Assembly: GCF_004367585.1 (NCBI RefSeq)
Contig: NZ_CP038015.1
Coordinates: 3,230,001-3,294,000, forward strand
Origin: Paenisporosarcina antarctica
GTDB lineage: Bacteria; Bacillota; Bacilli; Bacillales_A; Planococcaceae
Reading direction: 5' to 3'
DNA: 64,000 bases
In this document: positions 1 through 7,662 of the stretch, piece after piece
Position numbering within the stretch: the stretch's first letter is position 1
Layout of the letters: every line of letters begins with the position of its first letter
Position numbers and translations under genes: made by a program
Notes under the pieces: model-generated
What the model was told of the DNA's origin: nothing
Seen by the model: only the letters and a program-made list of their open reading frames with translations
Database searches by the model: none

Positions 1-48
1 CTCAGAAATAATTGATTTCAAGTCTGTTAAAAGATCTGTAACGTTCAA
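1..48 (-). CDS. Start of an unidentified gene, cut by the window edge
   Basis: A TTG codon at 48..46 on the minus strand is preceded by a GGAGGTG ribosome binding site (about 57-64) at proper spacing. It opens a frame that runs off the window, reading MNVTDLLTDLKSIISE. Sixteen residues are too few to name the protein. It lies just downstream of a FadR-type GntR regulator on the same strand, so it is probably the regulated target. A glycolate/lactate-oxidase-type gene would be one familiar partner, but nothing here proves it. Confidence 0.55.
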   Translation of the reverse strand, partial: MNVTDLLTDLKSIISE

Positions 49-131
49 AATACAAACACCTCCACTTGTTTTTTCATAGCAAACGCTCGTTCTTTATATT
101 CTACTAACATTCGTTTAACTGACATTCTTTC

Positions 132-836
132 CTATTTACGCGATGACTGTTGCAAAATGTGGCTTTGCAACATCTCCTCTTCAACAAAATTCAAATGTTC
201 GCTCATCATCCTATGTGCTTTAGCCGATTCTCTTTCTTTAATTGCTTCATAGATTTGAAGATGTTGGTTATCTATCTGTTTAACCGTGTCAGGGTTTTTC
301 TGTATGTATTGATGAAAATCAATCATTGCTTTTTTGGTCGTGGCAGAGATAAATTGCATGAACTGTATTAAAATTTCATTACCTGTAGATTTAGCCATCG
401 CCATATGAAATTGGTAATCAGATTCCCATTTATTCACTGATTGGTTGTAAATACACTCCTCCATCTTCAGCAAATCCTGCTCCGATCTGTGAATTGCAGA
501 TTTTTCAGCTATTCCAGTTTCTAAAATTTTTCTTACTTGAAATAGCTCGATGATTTCTTTAGAGCTTGGAAGCAATAGATGATAGTTAAATAATTTTGAC
601 GGATCAAACTCACAAATATACGTTCCTTCTCCCTGCTTCACGTACACGATTCCTTTTCCACTTAGTGTTGTGATTGCATCTCTTACAGAAGAACGTCCAA
701 CCCCAAACAAATCACAAAGCTCACGAACTGATGGCAGCATCTCCCCAGCCTTAAACGATCCCTTTTCAATTAGCTTTTCAATTTCTTCTGCAACCGTTTG
801 AGACACTTTCTTTGTAGTAATCTTTTCAACATTCAC
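132..836 (-). CDS. FadR-subfamily GntR transcriptional regulator
   Basis: DNA-binding one-component regulator. The N-terminal winged helix (about residues 5-70 of 234) contains the GntR pattern LPSVRELCDLFGVGRSSVRD, followed by GKGIVYVKQGEGTY. The C-terminal all-helical FCD-type ligand-binding domain includes the VRKILETGIAEKSA region and the HMAMAKSTGN segment typical of FadR/LldR-like sensors of small carboxylates. A GTG start at 848 is possible, but the GTG at 836 has the better ribosome site (AGGTGG, spacing about 8) and gives the natural start MNVEKITTKKV. It is followed at 83 bp by a same-strand gene that leaves the window. A perfect palindrome lies just upstream, so autoregulation is likely. 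The ligand is unknown. Confidence 0.85.
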   Translation of the reverse strand: MNVEKITTKKVSQTVAEEIEKLIEKGSFKAGEMLPSVRELCDLFGVGRSSVRDAITTLSGKGIVYVKQGEGTYICEFDPSKLFNYHLLLPSSKEIIELFQVRKILETGIAEKSAIHRSEQDLLKMEECIYNQSVNKWESDYQFHMAMAKSTGNEILIQFMQFISATTKKAMIDFHQYIQKNPDTVKQIDNQHLQIYEAIKERESAKAHRMMSEHLNFVEEEMLQSHILQQSSRK

Positions 837-859
837 GAAATATCCCACCTATTCTTCCG

Positions 860-879
860 CTTGTCACATATGTGACAAG
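860..879. promoter_or_regulatory. Perfect 20-bp palindrome, candidate GntR operator
   Basis: CTTGTCACATATGTGACAAG is a perfect inverted repeat 24 bp upstream of the chosen GTG of the GntR gene. Its position between promoter and gene and its two-fold symmetry fit the binding site of a dimeric FadR-type repressor, probably the neighbouring protein itself. Confidence 0.6.
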
Positions 880-1075
880 TGGAATCTTTCCATAATTAAA
901 ACACTTAACTATACAAATATCAATAGTTTTTTGAATTTAATAAATATTTAGTGAATTTTAATTGGAATTTGTTTTGGTTTATGTTTAAGAAAACACAGGT
1001 AAAGTTTTCCAGGTATTTAAGAAAGAACCGATAATTTAATTATCAGTTTAAAAGGATATTTCTTATAGTAATAAC

Positions 1076-1268
1076 CTTGATTTCCGTTACAGTCGGACGC
1101 TTTCCGCGGGCGGTCCGTGAGCCTCCTCGTCGCAAGCTCCTGCGGGGTCTCACTAGACTCGCTTTTCCCGCTGGAAAGATATTGGACGAACTGTAATTCG
1201 TCCAATATCCTTGCGACGAGTAACCGCAGGAGCACATGTTTTCTCGCCGCCTTTCACTACAATCATTC
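1076..1268 (+). repeat. GC-rich intergenic repeat, copy A (with hairpin insert)
   Basis: Family marked by the blocks GATTTCCGTTACAG, CGGACGCTTTCCGCGGG, GAGCCTCCTCGTCGC, TGCGGGGTCTC, CGCTTTTCCCGC and CGCCGCCTTTCACT-CAATCA. Further copies lie at 14.5, 48.0, 48.7, 50.2 and 60.9 kb. This copy contains a perfect hairpin at 1178-1209 (13-bp arms, GATATTGGACGAA and its complement) where other copies run straight through. Confidence 0.8.
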
Positions 1269-1380
1269 CCCTGTTTAAAAATAAATATAAAAAATCATCC
1301 TATCTACTAAAACCAAAGTACCCACACCCATATTTAGTGGACTATTTTTTATGTCTAATTCATTACTAAAAAAAGATAGA

Positions 1381-1516
1381 TCACTGAACAAAATTCACTT
1401 CCACTGAGGAAACTTGCGATTTTAAAAAGGAAGTCACGAATTCGAATTAACGAGAGTCACATCAAAAATAAATTTTGTTTTAGCATGTTAGTTTCCATAT
1501 ATTAAAAACACCATGA
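1381..1516. repeat. 136-bp dispersed repeat R2, copy 1
   Basis: Starts TCACTGAACAAAATTCACTT and ends ATTAAAAACACCATGAA. It matches 61404-61549 in the same orientation with a few substitutions and small indels; shared blocks include TTAACGAGAGTCACATCAAA and TTTAGCATGTTAGT. I see no open frame or transposon ends, so its nature is unknown. Confidence 0.75.
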
Positions 1517-1562
1517 ACACTAGGTTCGAGAAGTGAAGAAAATATCGTTACTTTTTCATAAC

Positions 1563-1706
1563 CCACGTTGAAAATTGTGGATTTTTTATTGATACTACTG
1601 GTGAGCGATTGGTCAGTTGGAAAATTTAGTGCTCACGTTGGAAAAATGATGGGCCAAGTTAGAATTTTTGGACGCCAAGTTGGAAAAATCCCTCTCCAAG
1701 TTGGAA
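1563..1706. repeat. Degenerate short tandem units around C(C/A)AAGTTGGAAAA
   Basis: Successive variants read CACGTTGAAAATT, CAGTTGGAAAATT, CACGTTGGAAAAA, CCAAGTTAGAATTTTT, CCAAGTTGGAAAAA and CCAAGTTGGAATAT, spaced irregularly by roughly 17-45 bp. The unit is too short and variable for CRISPR. Confidence 0.6.
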
Positions 1707-1793
1707 TATATAAAATATGGAAATTATTTGTCTTATTTTTCTAGACAAGTTCTAAGGGGAGTACCAAATCTATATTTTCTTATCTCATTAAAA

Positions 1794-1840
1794 AAAAGAC
1801 CTTTCAGCAGTTCAATTGAACTCCCAAAAGGTCTTTTGAA
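1794..1840 (-). terminator. Rho-independent terminator of the DUF6933-like gene
   Basis: Arms AAAAGACCTTT and AAAGGTCTTTT enclose a 22-nt loop. Read on the minus strand the hairpin is followed by a run of T, and it lies 78 bp past the stop at 1915. Confidence 0.75.
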
Positions 1841-1914
1841 ATTACAAATGATAGTATTTCAGAAAATTCTCGAATCGTGTGGAAAGGTCCTTCTTCATTC
1901 GTTAAACAGCAACA

Positions 1915-2418
1915 TCAAGAATATTGATTGTCCATCTCTTTAACCATCGTCCTACCCGAATAAGTCAGCGGGAGCTTCAACATAACAAACTTATTTAATT
2001 TTCGATTCAACTTAAATAGGTCTAAAGTAGCTTTATGCTCAAACCAGGAATTAATAAACAAGATCGCCTCATTCATCTGGCCAATAATGGCGCGTTCACT
2101 CGTTTTCAAATAACTGAGCACTTCCGCATGCTGCATATACTGCTCAATCTGATTCGCGGTCACATCGTCTGTAGCCAAATTTTCCCGGATTCCAACACAA
2201 ATCATCTCGTCCAAACCTTTCAAGTCCTTGGCAAACAATGGACCCAACACAAAATGATAGCGTGTCTTACTGTTCATCACGACTATGTACTTCTTACGAT
2301 TAAGGAGGAACAAATGCGAATGCCATGAATAGAATAAATCCTGATCGGCATGTGGTTTCTCCTGTAAATCCTTCTTCAAATAATCCCCTAGCTTCTTCGT
2401 GCATTGAATCGTTAACAT
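1915..2418 (-). CDS. DUF6933-like small cytosolic protein
   Basis: A 167-residue soluble protein without signal peptide or membrane span. The start MLTIQCTKKLGDYL, then WHSHLFLLNRKKYIVVMN (around residue 33) and LVLGPLF-like segments resemble DUF6933, whose members begin with a short strand plus CTKKL and carry an L-F-x-x-R-x-K-x-x-x-x-x-N block. The function of that family is unknown to me. The ATG has a GGGGG-type ribosome site about 8 nt upstream. The gene is monocistronic, with its own terminator at 1794-1837. The family assignment is from memory of the pattern and is moderate. Confidence 0.6.
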   Translation of the reverse strand: MLTIQCTKKLGDYLKKDLQEKPHADQDLFYSWHSHLFLLNRKKYIVVMNSKTRYHFVLGPLFAKDLKGLDEMICVGIRENLATDDVTANQIEQYMQHAEVLSYLKTSERAIIGQMNEAILFINSWFEHKATLDLFKLNRKLNKFVMLKLPLTYSGRTMVKEMDNQYS

Positions 2419-2726
2419 CCCATTACCCCCTTAACAAAACACTTTGTAAGATTTATCATACATCAATAACCTCAAGTTGGCAGACAAACACGAGTTACCT
2501 TCTAAATTGATAAAGAAAGCCACTTTGTGCCACAGCCTGACAAGCACAACTAAATAGAAAACCAATCGACTCTCGAATCTATATTATATTACGTTCATTT
2601 ACCATCTATTTTTTATGGGAATATAAGTATAAAAAGAAAATTTTATTATAATAACTATATTTTAGAATATAATGTATAATAAAGTAATTATTAATAAATA
2701 AATACCAAAAAATTGGAGGGATTATT
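2419..2726. other. Leader of the ice-binding protein gene
   Basis: No gene is seen. The last 120 bp are very AT-rich and contain two overlapping TATAAT-like boxes (about 2668-2680), a plausible -10 for the gene starting at 2727, without a convincing -35. GGAGGG at 2715-2720 is its ribosome site. Confidence 0.4.
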
Positions 2727-4085
2727 TTGAAAAACAAATCATTTAAACATTTATTCTCACTTTTGTTAGTTGTAAGCATGGTATTACATTCATTTAGCTT
2801 AGCATTTGCTGCTACTCCGACAGAAACATCGACAGATCTCGCAGAACCAACAGACCTTGTTGCTACTTCTGGAGATTCACAAGTCAATTTAACTTGGTCG
2901 TCGGTTACAGGAGCTACCTATTATAATGTTTATCAATCACTAGACGGTTTAACTTATAATTTAATTAGCACTCCTGCTACAGGAACTACAGCAACTTATG
3001 ATGTGACTGAACTAACAAATGGTACATTGTATTATTTCAAAGTATCTGCTGCAAACACAGTTGAGGAAAGTACTTATTCAACTGTTATAAGTGCAACTCC
3101 ATCAGTTGGACCCGCTCCAGTCAACCTAGGGATGGCTGGCAATTTTGCTATTTTGTCAAAATCAGGAATTTCTACCGTGCCCAATTCTTCGATTACTGGA
3201 AATATAGGCGTTAGCCCAATTAATTCTACAGCCATTACTGGATTTTCTCTGACAATTGATGCTACTAATGAATTTTCAGAATCCACTCAAATTACTGGAA
3301 AGGCATACGCTTCAGACTATGCTTCTCCAACTCCGAGTAACCTTACTACAGCGGTAAGTAACATGGAAACAGCGTATAGTGATGCTGCTGGCAGAGCTGC
3401 CGATTATACAGAACTTTATACTGGAGACATTAGTGGTCAAACACTTACAGCTGGTGTTTACAAATGGGGCACCGGTGTTTTAATAAATTCGGATGTTACT
3501 CTCCATGGAGGACCAAACGATGTGTTTATTTTCCAAATAGCTAAAGGAATTACTCAAGCCAATGGCACAAAAATTATCCTAACGGGTGGAGCACAAGCCA
3601 AGAACATATTCTGGCAATCATCTGAAACCGTTTCGATTGGTACCAATTCACATTTTGAAGGAATCGTACTTGGTAAGACAAATATCACTATGGGCACTAA
3701 TGCATCGATAAATGGCAGACTATTTGCACAGACTGCAGTCACTTTAATTAAAAGTACAGTTGTAGCTCCTTCAGTGGAACCTGTGGCACATAATTATTCT
3801 ATTGCGACTACAGGAAACTCAACTTTAGAACTTGGGCAAAGCGCATCTTATAGCAGTCAAATATTTGATAATGGTATAGAAGTGTTTGACCAATCTGTCC
3901 AATGGAGTTTGAGAAATCAAGACGACTCTACACCAACCATGGGTAGTATCACTGAAGTCACAGGAAATAGTGCAACAGTAAACGTTGGCAGTGATTCTAG
4001 CTATGTAAATAAATACCTCATATTATCTGCCACTTTGACAGATGATCCAAGTATCACCATAGAAAAGTTAATCAAAATCAAATAA
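2727..4085 (+). CDS. Secreted ice-binding protein (DUF3494) with FN3 domain
   Basis: A 452-residue exported protein. A Sec signal peptide (KNK..., hydrophobic core, cleavage near AFA-A at about 29) is followed by a fibronectin-III domain (about 36-125: PTDLVATSGDSQVNLTWSSV, Y-Y-F-K-V-S-A) and a DUF3494 ice-binding domain (about 130-345). The last shows LGMAGNFAILSKSGIS, SSITGNIGVSP, LTAGVYKWGTGV, VFIFQIAKGI and the IFWQSS..IGTNSHFEGIVL ladder of the right-handed beta-helix. An Ig-like C-terminal domain of about 100 residues follows. Family members inhibit ice recrystallisation. There is no LPXTG or membrane anchor, so it is probably released or weakly wall-bound. The TTG start at 2727 has GGAGGG upstream, and the gene ends in a strong terminator. 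It appears to be a stand-alone unit. Confidence 0.9.
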   Translation: MKNKSFKHLFSLLLVVSMVLHSFSLAFAATPTETSTDLAEPTDLVATSGDSQVNLTWSSVTGATYYNVYQSLDGLTYNLISTPATGTTATYDVTELTNGTLYYFKVSAANTVEESTYSTVISATPSVGPAPVNLGMAGNFAILSKSGISTVPNSSITGNIGVSPINSTAITGFSLTIDATNEFSESTQITGKAYASDYASPTPSNLTTAVSNMETAYSDAAGRAADYTELYTGDISGQTLTAGVYKWGTGVLINSDVTLHGGPNDVFIFQIAKGITQANGTKIILTGGAQAKNIFWQSSETVSIGTNSHFEGIVLGKTNITMGTNASINGRLFAQTAVTLIKSTVVAPSVEPVAHNYSIATTGNSTLELGQSASYSSQIFDNGIEVFDQSVQWSLRNQDDSTPTMGSITEVTGNSATVNVGSDSSYVNKYLILSATLTDDPSITIEKLIKIK

Positions 4086-4098
4086 GTTTCGTTTAGTG

Positions 4099-4130
4099 AA
4101 AAAGACTTACCCTCGGGTAAGTCTTTTTTT
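4099..4130 (+). terminator. Terminator of the ice-binding protein gene
   Basis: Perfect 14-bp arms AAAAAGACTTACCC and complement, a 2-nt loop and a T tract, starting 13 bp after the stop. The SDR gene ends just beyond it, so it may serve both strands. Confidence 0.85.
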
Positions 4131-4149
4131 CATTCTATGATAACTGCGG

Positions 4150-4905
4150 CTAACTGCGGTAAAACCCACCCTCTGAATTAATAATTTGACCAGTTATCCA
4201 TTTTGCATCGTCGCCAGCAAGAAAAGCTACTAGTCGGGCGGCATCTTCAGGAAGCCCAATTCTCCCCATCTTAAATTTAGGTAATAGATTCTCCCTTATT
4301 TCGCCTGTCATCCAAGTTGAATCTGTGGGACCTGGGTTTACACCGTTAACTGTAATTCCTATTGGGGCAAGTTCTACTGACAAAGACTCGGTAAAAGCTG
4401 AAATCGCAGCTTTAGTAGCAACATAAGCTAATTCACCAGGCATTGGACCTAACCCTTGGCCTGAAGTCATATTAATGATTCTTCCTGTCCCTAGATTCAA
4501 TTCCTTATAGCGACGAGCGAATTCTACACACAGAAGAAAAGTTGTCCTCATATTGACTTTATAGTGATCATCGAGAGTTTTAGCATCCAACTCTATATAA
4601 CCATCACTTGTTGAATGCGCAGCATTATTAACTAAAATTGTAGGAAATCCTAATTTACCTGCAATCGTATCATTTATTTCATATGCTGCATTTGCATCAG
4701 ACAAATCAATTTCCATGCTTTCGCAGCGTACGCCTAATTCCGTAATCTCTTTTTGAAAATTCTCGGACCAATCCGGAGCAGAACCCCAATGCGTAAAGAA
4801 AATATCTATACCATGGCTTGCTAATTTTCGGCAGATGGCCGACCCCATATCTCTTTGACTACTTGCACCAGTAATAAGAGCAATTTTATTTTGTAAATGA
4901 TTCAC
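4150..4905 (-). CDS. Short-chain dehydrogenase/reductase (SDR)
   Basis: A 251-residue classical-type SDR. The nucleotide-binding motif is TGASSQRDMGSA (residues 13-24), an expanded variant of TGxxxGxG in which the middle glycine is replaced, followed by the NNAA motif, a serine-containing strand (INMTSGQG) and the catalytic Y-V-A-T-K. The tail VNPGPTDS and NSEGGFY is typical of oxidoreductases of the 3-oxoacyl-ACP reductase-like group. The substrate cannot be assigned. It starts at GTG 4905 with a GGGGGAAAG ribosome site. It follows the VOC-fold gene by 35 bp on the same strand, so the two are probably cotranscribed. Confidence 0.8.
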   Translation of the reverse strand: MNHLQNKIALITGASSQRDMGSAICRKLASHGIDIFFTHWGSAPDWSENFQKEITELGVRCESMEIDLSDANAAYEINDTIAGKLGFPTILVNNAAHSTSDGYIELDAKTLDDHYKVNMRTTFLLCVEFARRYKELNLGTGRIINMTSGQGLGPMPGELAYVATKAAISAFTESLSVELAPIGITVNGVNPGPTDSTWMTGEIRENLLPKFKMGRIGLPEDAARLVAFLAGDDAKWITGQIINSEGGFYRS

Positions 4906-4940
4906 TTACTTTCCCCCAAACCAACCTAATACTTTGCACC

Positions 4941-5402
4941 TTATGCCTGTTTCAACTGTGCGATGTCCAACTTTTTCATTCCGAGCATTGCCGTTGTTAC
5001 ACGTTGGGCTTTTTCCGGATTTTGATCTTGCATCAATTGTCCTAATATCTTTGGAACTACCTGCCACGAAACACCATACTTGTCCGTCAGCCATCCACAT
5101 TGCCCAGGCTCTCCCCCTTCTGAAAGCTGATCCCAGTAATGGTCGACTTCCGCTTGTGTCTCGCAACTGATACTAAACGAAACCGCCGGCGTGAATGAGA
5201 AATGAGGTCCCCCATTAATCGCCATAAAATCATGCCCATTCAACGAATAAGAAATCGTCATCACTTTTCCCTTTTCACCTCTACCAGTCTCTCCATACCT
5301 CGAAACATTCTTCACCACTGCCTCTTTAAAAACAGAAACATAAAAACCCACAGCTTCCTCAGCTTGTTCATCAAACCATAAATTCGAAACAATTTTTTCC
5401 AT
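4941..5402 (-). CDS. VOC-fold (PhnB/glyoxalase-like) protein
   Basis: A 153-residue protein of the 3-demethylubiquinone-9 methyltransferase-like/PhnB branch of the vicinal oxygen chelate superfamily. Diagnostic blocks are NLWFDEQAEEAVGFYVSVF, FMAINGGPHFSFTPAVSFSI, WDQLSEGGEPGQCGWLTDKY and SWQVVPKIL. The last carries the usual W-Q-V-V-P strand. These proteins are often predicted metal-binding enzymes of unknown substrate. The ATG at 5402 is chosen over an upstream ATG because GGAGG lies 11 nt before it and the domain starts there. It forms a two-gene unit with the downstream SDR. Confidence 0.8.
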   Translation of the reverse strand: MEKIVSNLWFDEQAEEAVGFYVSVFKEAVVKNVSRYGETGRGEKGKVMTISYSLNGHDFMAINGGPHFSFTPAVSFSISCETQAEVDHYWDQLSEGGEPGQCGWLTDKYGVSWQVVPKILGQLMQDQNPEKAQRVTTAMLGMKKLDIAQLKQA

Positions 5403-6118
5403 ATCCCTTTCAACCTCCTTTGAATATTTACGCATACTCACATCTTCGCCAATGCATTCCAATGTCCTTTAACAGCTCATGTTAAGATCTATTTAATTAG
5501 TTTTGAAAAACTAATTATATTGACTACTTGAACAACAAAAACGGCTGAAGATGAAATCTCAGGAGCTCATTACTAATTGTATATTATCGAGAATAAACAA
5601 TCCGTATGTTTCAATTATAGAATTGTTTCTTAATTAATTGGCTTGTAATGGGTTTATTAGAATTGATCAAGTTGATTGCTCGTTCTTGTAACTCCTTACT
5701 CATATCTAAACCCTCTAGCTGCATAGTACACGATTAAACTCTTTTGAATGTAACTTCATCTTTTTCAATATGCTCACATCCTCTTCTTCTCTTCTATTTT
5801 TTATAAACCAAATTACAAATTTCTAAGTTCAAAAATAAAGTGATTTTAAATATTTAATTTGGGAGAAAAAGTATTTTTACCTGTATAATAAATGTGAAAT
5901 GTAAACATTTCTCTGTATAGGTGGTTACCCCAATGATGTACATTAACAAGTGCAATTTCGAGTTATTTCGGCCAAAAGACTACATTATCTCATGATAAAC
6001 AACTGTTAGAACTCCTACATTCAATTTAAAAATTCAGAACATATTACTGACGGAGATATAGACCTAATTCAGCTTTATTTAAAGAGGAAAATATAGTTCT
6101 ACAGGAGATGTACATACT
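5403..6118. other. Spacer with no secure gene
   Basis: About 700 bp. It contains one very short open frame with a ribosome site (5611-5703, minus) and AT-rich non-coding sequence, then the leader of the small membrane protein gene. No repeat, tRNA or hairpin terminator stands out. Confidence 0.5.
5611..5703 (-). CDS. Possible 30-residue peptide or gene remnant
   Basis: ATG at 5703 with AGAGGG seven nt upstream opens MSKELQERAINLINSNKPIT and ends at 5611. The helix-rich N-terminal look suggests either a small protein or the surviving start of a longer lost gene. Nothing else supports it. Confidence 0.25.
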   Translation of the reverse strand: MSKELQERAINLINSNKPITSQLIKKQFYN

Positions 6119-6486
6119 ATGAAATTAATGAAATACTTCGATTTATTGCTTTGATATCTATTACAATATTGTTGATTTTCTATTATTTTCCAAATATTCC
6201 GCTCGCTAGTTCAATTCCAAAAGGGACTCTAATTCTTCTCATTATTGTTCTGTGTATTTTCAGCATTCTATTTAGACGCTATATACATCCTTCTAGTTTA
6301 GAAATATTCAAGTGGAAGGTGCTTTCCACTATATATCTGCTTTTCTTGATGGTATTGTTGACTATACTAGGAGGGAAATCAACAGTTGGTATTGCATTTA
6401 ATAATGTTTTCCTTTGGATTGCTTTACTTTTAATAAACTATGAGATGTTCTCCCAATGGAAGAAAGTGAAAAAATTTGATGCCTAG
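6119..6486 (+). pseudogene. Small membrane protein, apparent frameshift at its start
   Basis: The long frame (6097-6486) has no ATG before TTG 6151 and encodes four hydrophobic segments separated by short basic loops (ISITILLIFYYF, LILLIIVLCIFSILF, IYLLFLMVLLTIL, VFLWIALLLINY). An AGGAG site at 6103-6107 is followed by ATG 6119, which is one frame off and stops after 11 codons. Adding one A to the AAA after that ATG would give MKINEILRFIALISIT, which joins the long frame. This suggests a one-base deletion, a sequencing error, or translation from TTG 6151 (111 residues). There is no recognised family. Confidence 0.45.
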
Positions 6487-6568
6487 GTTTTTGCACATAC
6501 AATGTCACACAAACCGCTAAATAAAATCCCGCTACCCAAAATTCAACACACACGAAAGGTGACACGCC

Positions 6569-6868
6569 ATGTCCTTCTTTTCAAAAATATTCGAAGCAAA
6601 AAATCGACGAAAAACCGACCGCTCTATTGAACAATACAACACGAAACACGGCCGGCTGATGAGCCAAGTTTCCGAATATGAGATGATTGAAAAAATTGAT
6701 CCAACCGCTGAAGCACTAATACTCAAACGTCAACTCATGAAAGAAAAAATCATTCTTATTGAACGTGAACGCAACCAACTTATCCAGCAGCTCCAAACCT
6801 ACATTGCAAAACATAAACCTGCGTCTAACTCACGCTACCACGTCATGCTCAATAAACTAAACAAATAA
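6569..6868 (+). CDS. Small coiled-coil hypothetical protein
   Basis: A 99-residue hydrophilic, strongly charged protein; AAAGGTGA lies 7-14 nt before the ATG. Residues 30-85 are predicted helical with a heptad-like pattern (ALILKRQLMKEKIILIERER). No signal peptide, membrane segment or known domain is recognised. It ends 26 bp before the signal peptidase gene on the same strand, so the two may share a transcript. Confidence 0.6.
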   Translation: MSFFSKIFEAKNRRKTDRSIEQYNTKHGRLMSQVSEYEMIEKIDPTAEALILKRQLMKEKIILIERERNQLIQQLQTYIAKHKPASNSRYHVMLNKLNK

Positions 6869-6894
6869 AAGTATAGGCATTGGAGGCAAACAAA

Positions 6895-7461
6895 ATGGAA
6901 CAAACTAAAAAAGAGAAAAACGAGTTTTGGGAATGGACAAAAGCATTACTCGTTGCATTTGCGCTTGCCGGGCTAATTCGTTACTTTTTATTTACACCTA
7001 TCGTAGTAGATGGCGAATCAATGATACCTACTCTTAAAGATGGTGACCGGATGATTGTTAATAAAATTGGCTACTACATAGGTGAACCAAACCGCTATGA
7101 TATCGTTGTATTTCACGCACCTGAAAATAAAGATTACATTAAACGAATAATTGGATTGCCAGGCGATCATGTTGCCTATAAAAATGATCAGTTATATATA
7201 AATGGTGAACCGCTGGATGAACCTTACTTAAAATCTCATAAAGAAGATTTAAGCGAAGGTGAAGGTACTTTTACAGAGGATTTCACACTTGAAGAAAGTA
7301 CTGAAAAGACCATCATTCCTGAAGGATACGTGTTTGTTATGGGGGATAATCGGCGAAATAGTAAAGACAGCCGCATTATTGGGTTGATTTCGATGGATGA
7401 AATGATAGGCAAAACTAGTGTTGTTTTTTGGCCACCCAATGAAATAGGTCTTGTTAAGTAA
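6895..7461 (+). CDS. sipT: Type I signal peptidase (SipT/SipS-like)
   Basis: A 188-residue membrane-anchored serine protease that removes signal peptides from exported proteins. A single N-terminal transmembrane segment (about 16-36, LLVAFALAGLIRYFLF) is followed by the catalytic serine box DGESMIPTL, the lysine box DYIKRIIGLPGD and the C-terminal box MGDNRRNSKDSR; all Ser/Lys dyad motifs are intact. The length matches Bacillus Sip proteins. The ATG at 6895 (GGAGG at 6882-6886) is preferred over the upstream TTG. A terminator follows. Bacilli usually carry several sip paralogues, so the symbol denotes the type only. Confidence 0.92.
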   Translation: MEQTKKEKNEFWEWTKALLVAFALAGLIRYFLFTPIVVDGESMIPTLKDGDRMIVNKIGYYIGEPNRYDIVVFHAPENKDYIKRIIGLPGDHVAYKNDQLYINGEPLDEPYLKSHKEDLSEGEGTFTEDFTLEESTEKTIIPEGYVFVMGDNRRNSKDSRIIGLISMDEMIGKTSVVFWPPNEIGLVK

Positions 7462-7521
7462 TATTATTGGAGAATTACCAAGTTGATTAAACAAATGACT
7501 ATTAGGTACTTGTACAAAATG

Positions 7522-7556
7522 AGGAGGCTGAAGATTTAATTCAGCCTCCTTTTTTA
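7522..7556 (+). terminator. Terminator after signal peptidase gene
   Basis: Arms AGGAGGCTGAA / TTCAGCCTCCT around a 7-nt loop with a six-T tail, 60 bp past the stop. Confidence 0.85.
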
Positions 7557-7662
7557 TGTATAAGAAATAACTTGAAGTAATAAATCATATAATTCCAATA
7601 CAATATTGTGAACACAGAATTCATTATTGAGAAAACCATTAACACTTTGGAGGATGAATAAC

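Larger units (their letters stand above)
837..1914. other. Gene-free spacer built from several repeats
   Basis: About 1.08 kb without a supported gene. In order it holds the GntR upstream region and palindrome, an AT-rich stretch, a GC-rich repeat copy (1076-1268), a 136-bp repeat shared with 61.4 kb (1381-1516), a patch of degenerate CCAAGTTGGAAAA units (about 1563-1706) and a terminator hairpin (1794-1837). Open frames here have no ribosome site and fall on repeats. Confidence 0.6.

Noticed and set aside
1017-1237. Two overlapping open frames on the minus strand
   Set aside because: They lie entirely in the GC-rich repeat; the amino acid strings are those produced by the repeat blocks.
1563-1706. 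CRISPR-like array
   Set aside because: Units are too short and degenerate, spacing is irregular, and no cas genes are present in the window.
1668-1943. 91-codon open frame on the plus strand
   Set aside because: It begins inside the degenerate repeat patch, has no ribosome site, runs through the terminator hairpin and overlaps the end of the opposite-strand gene.
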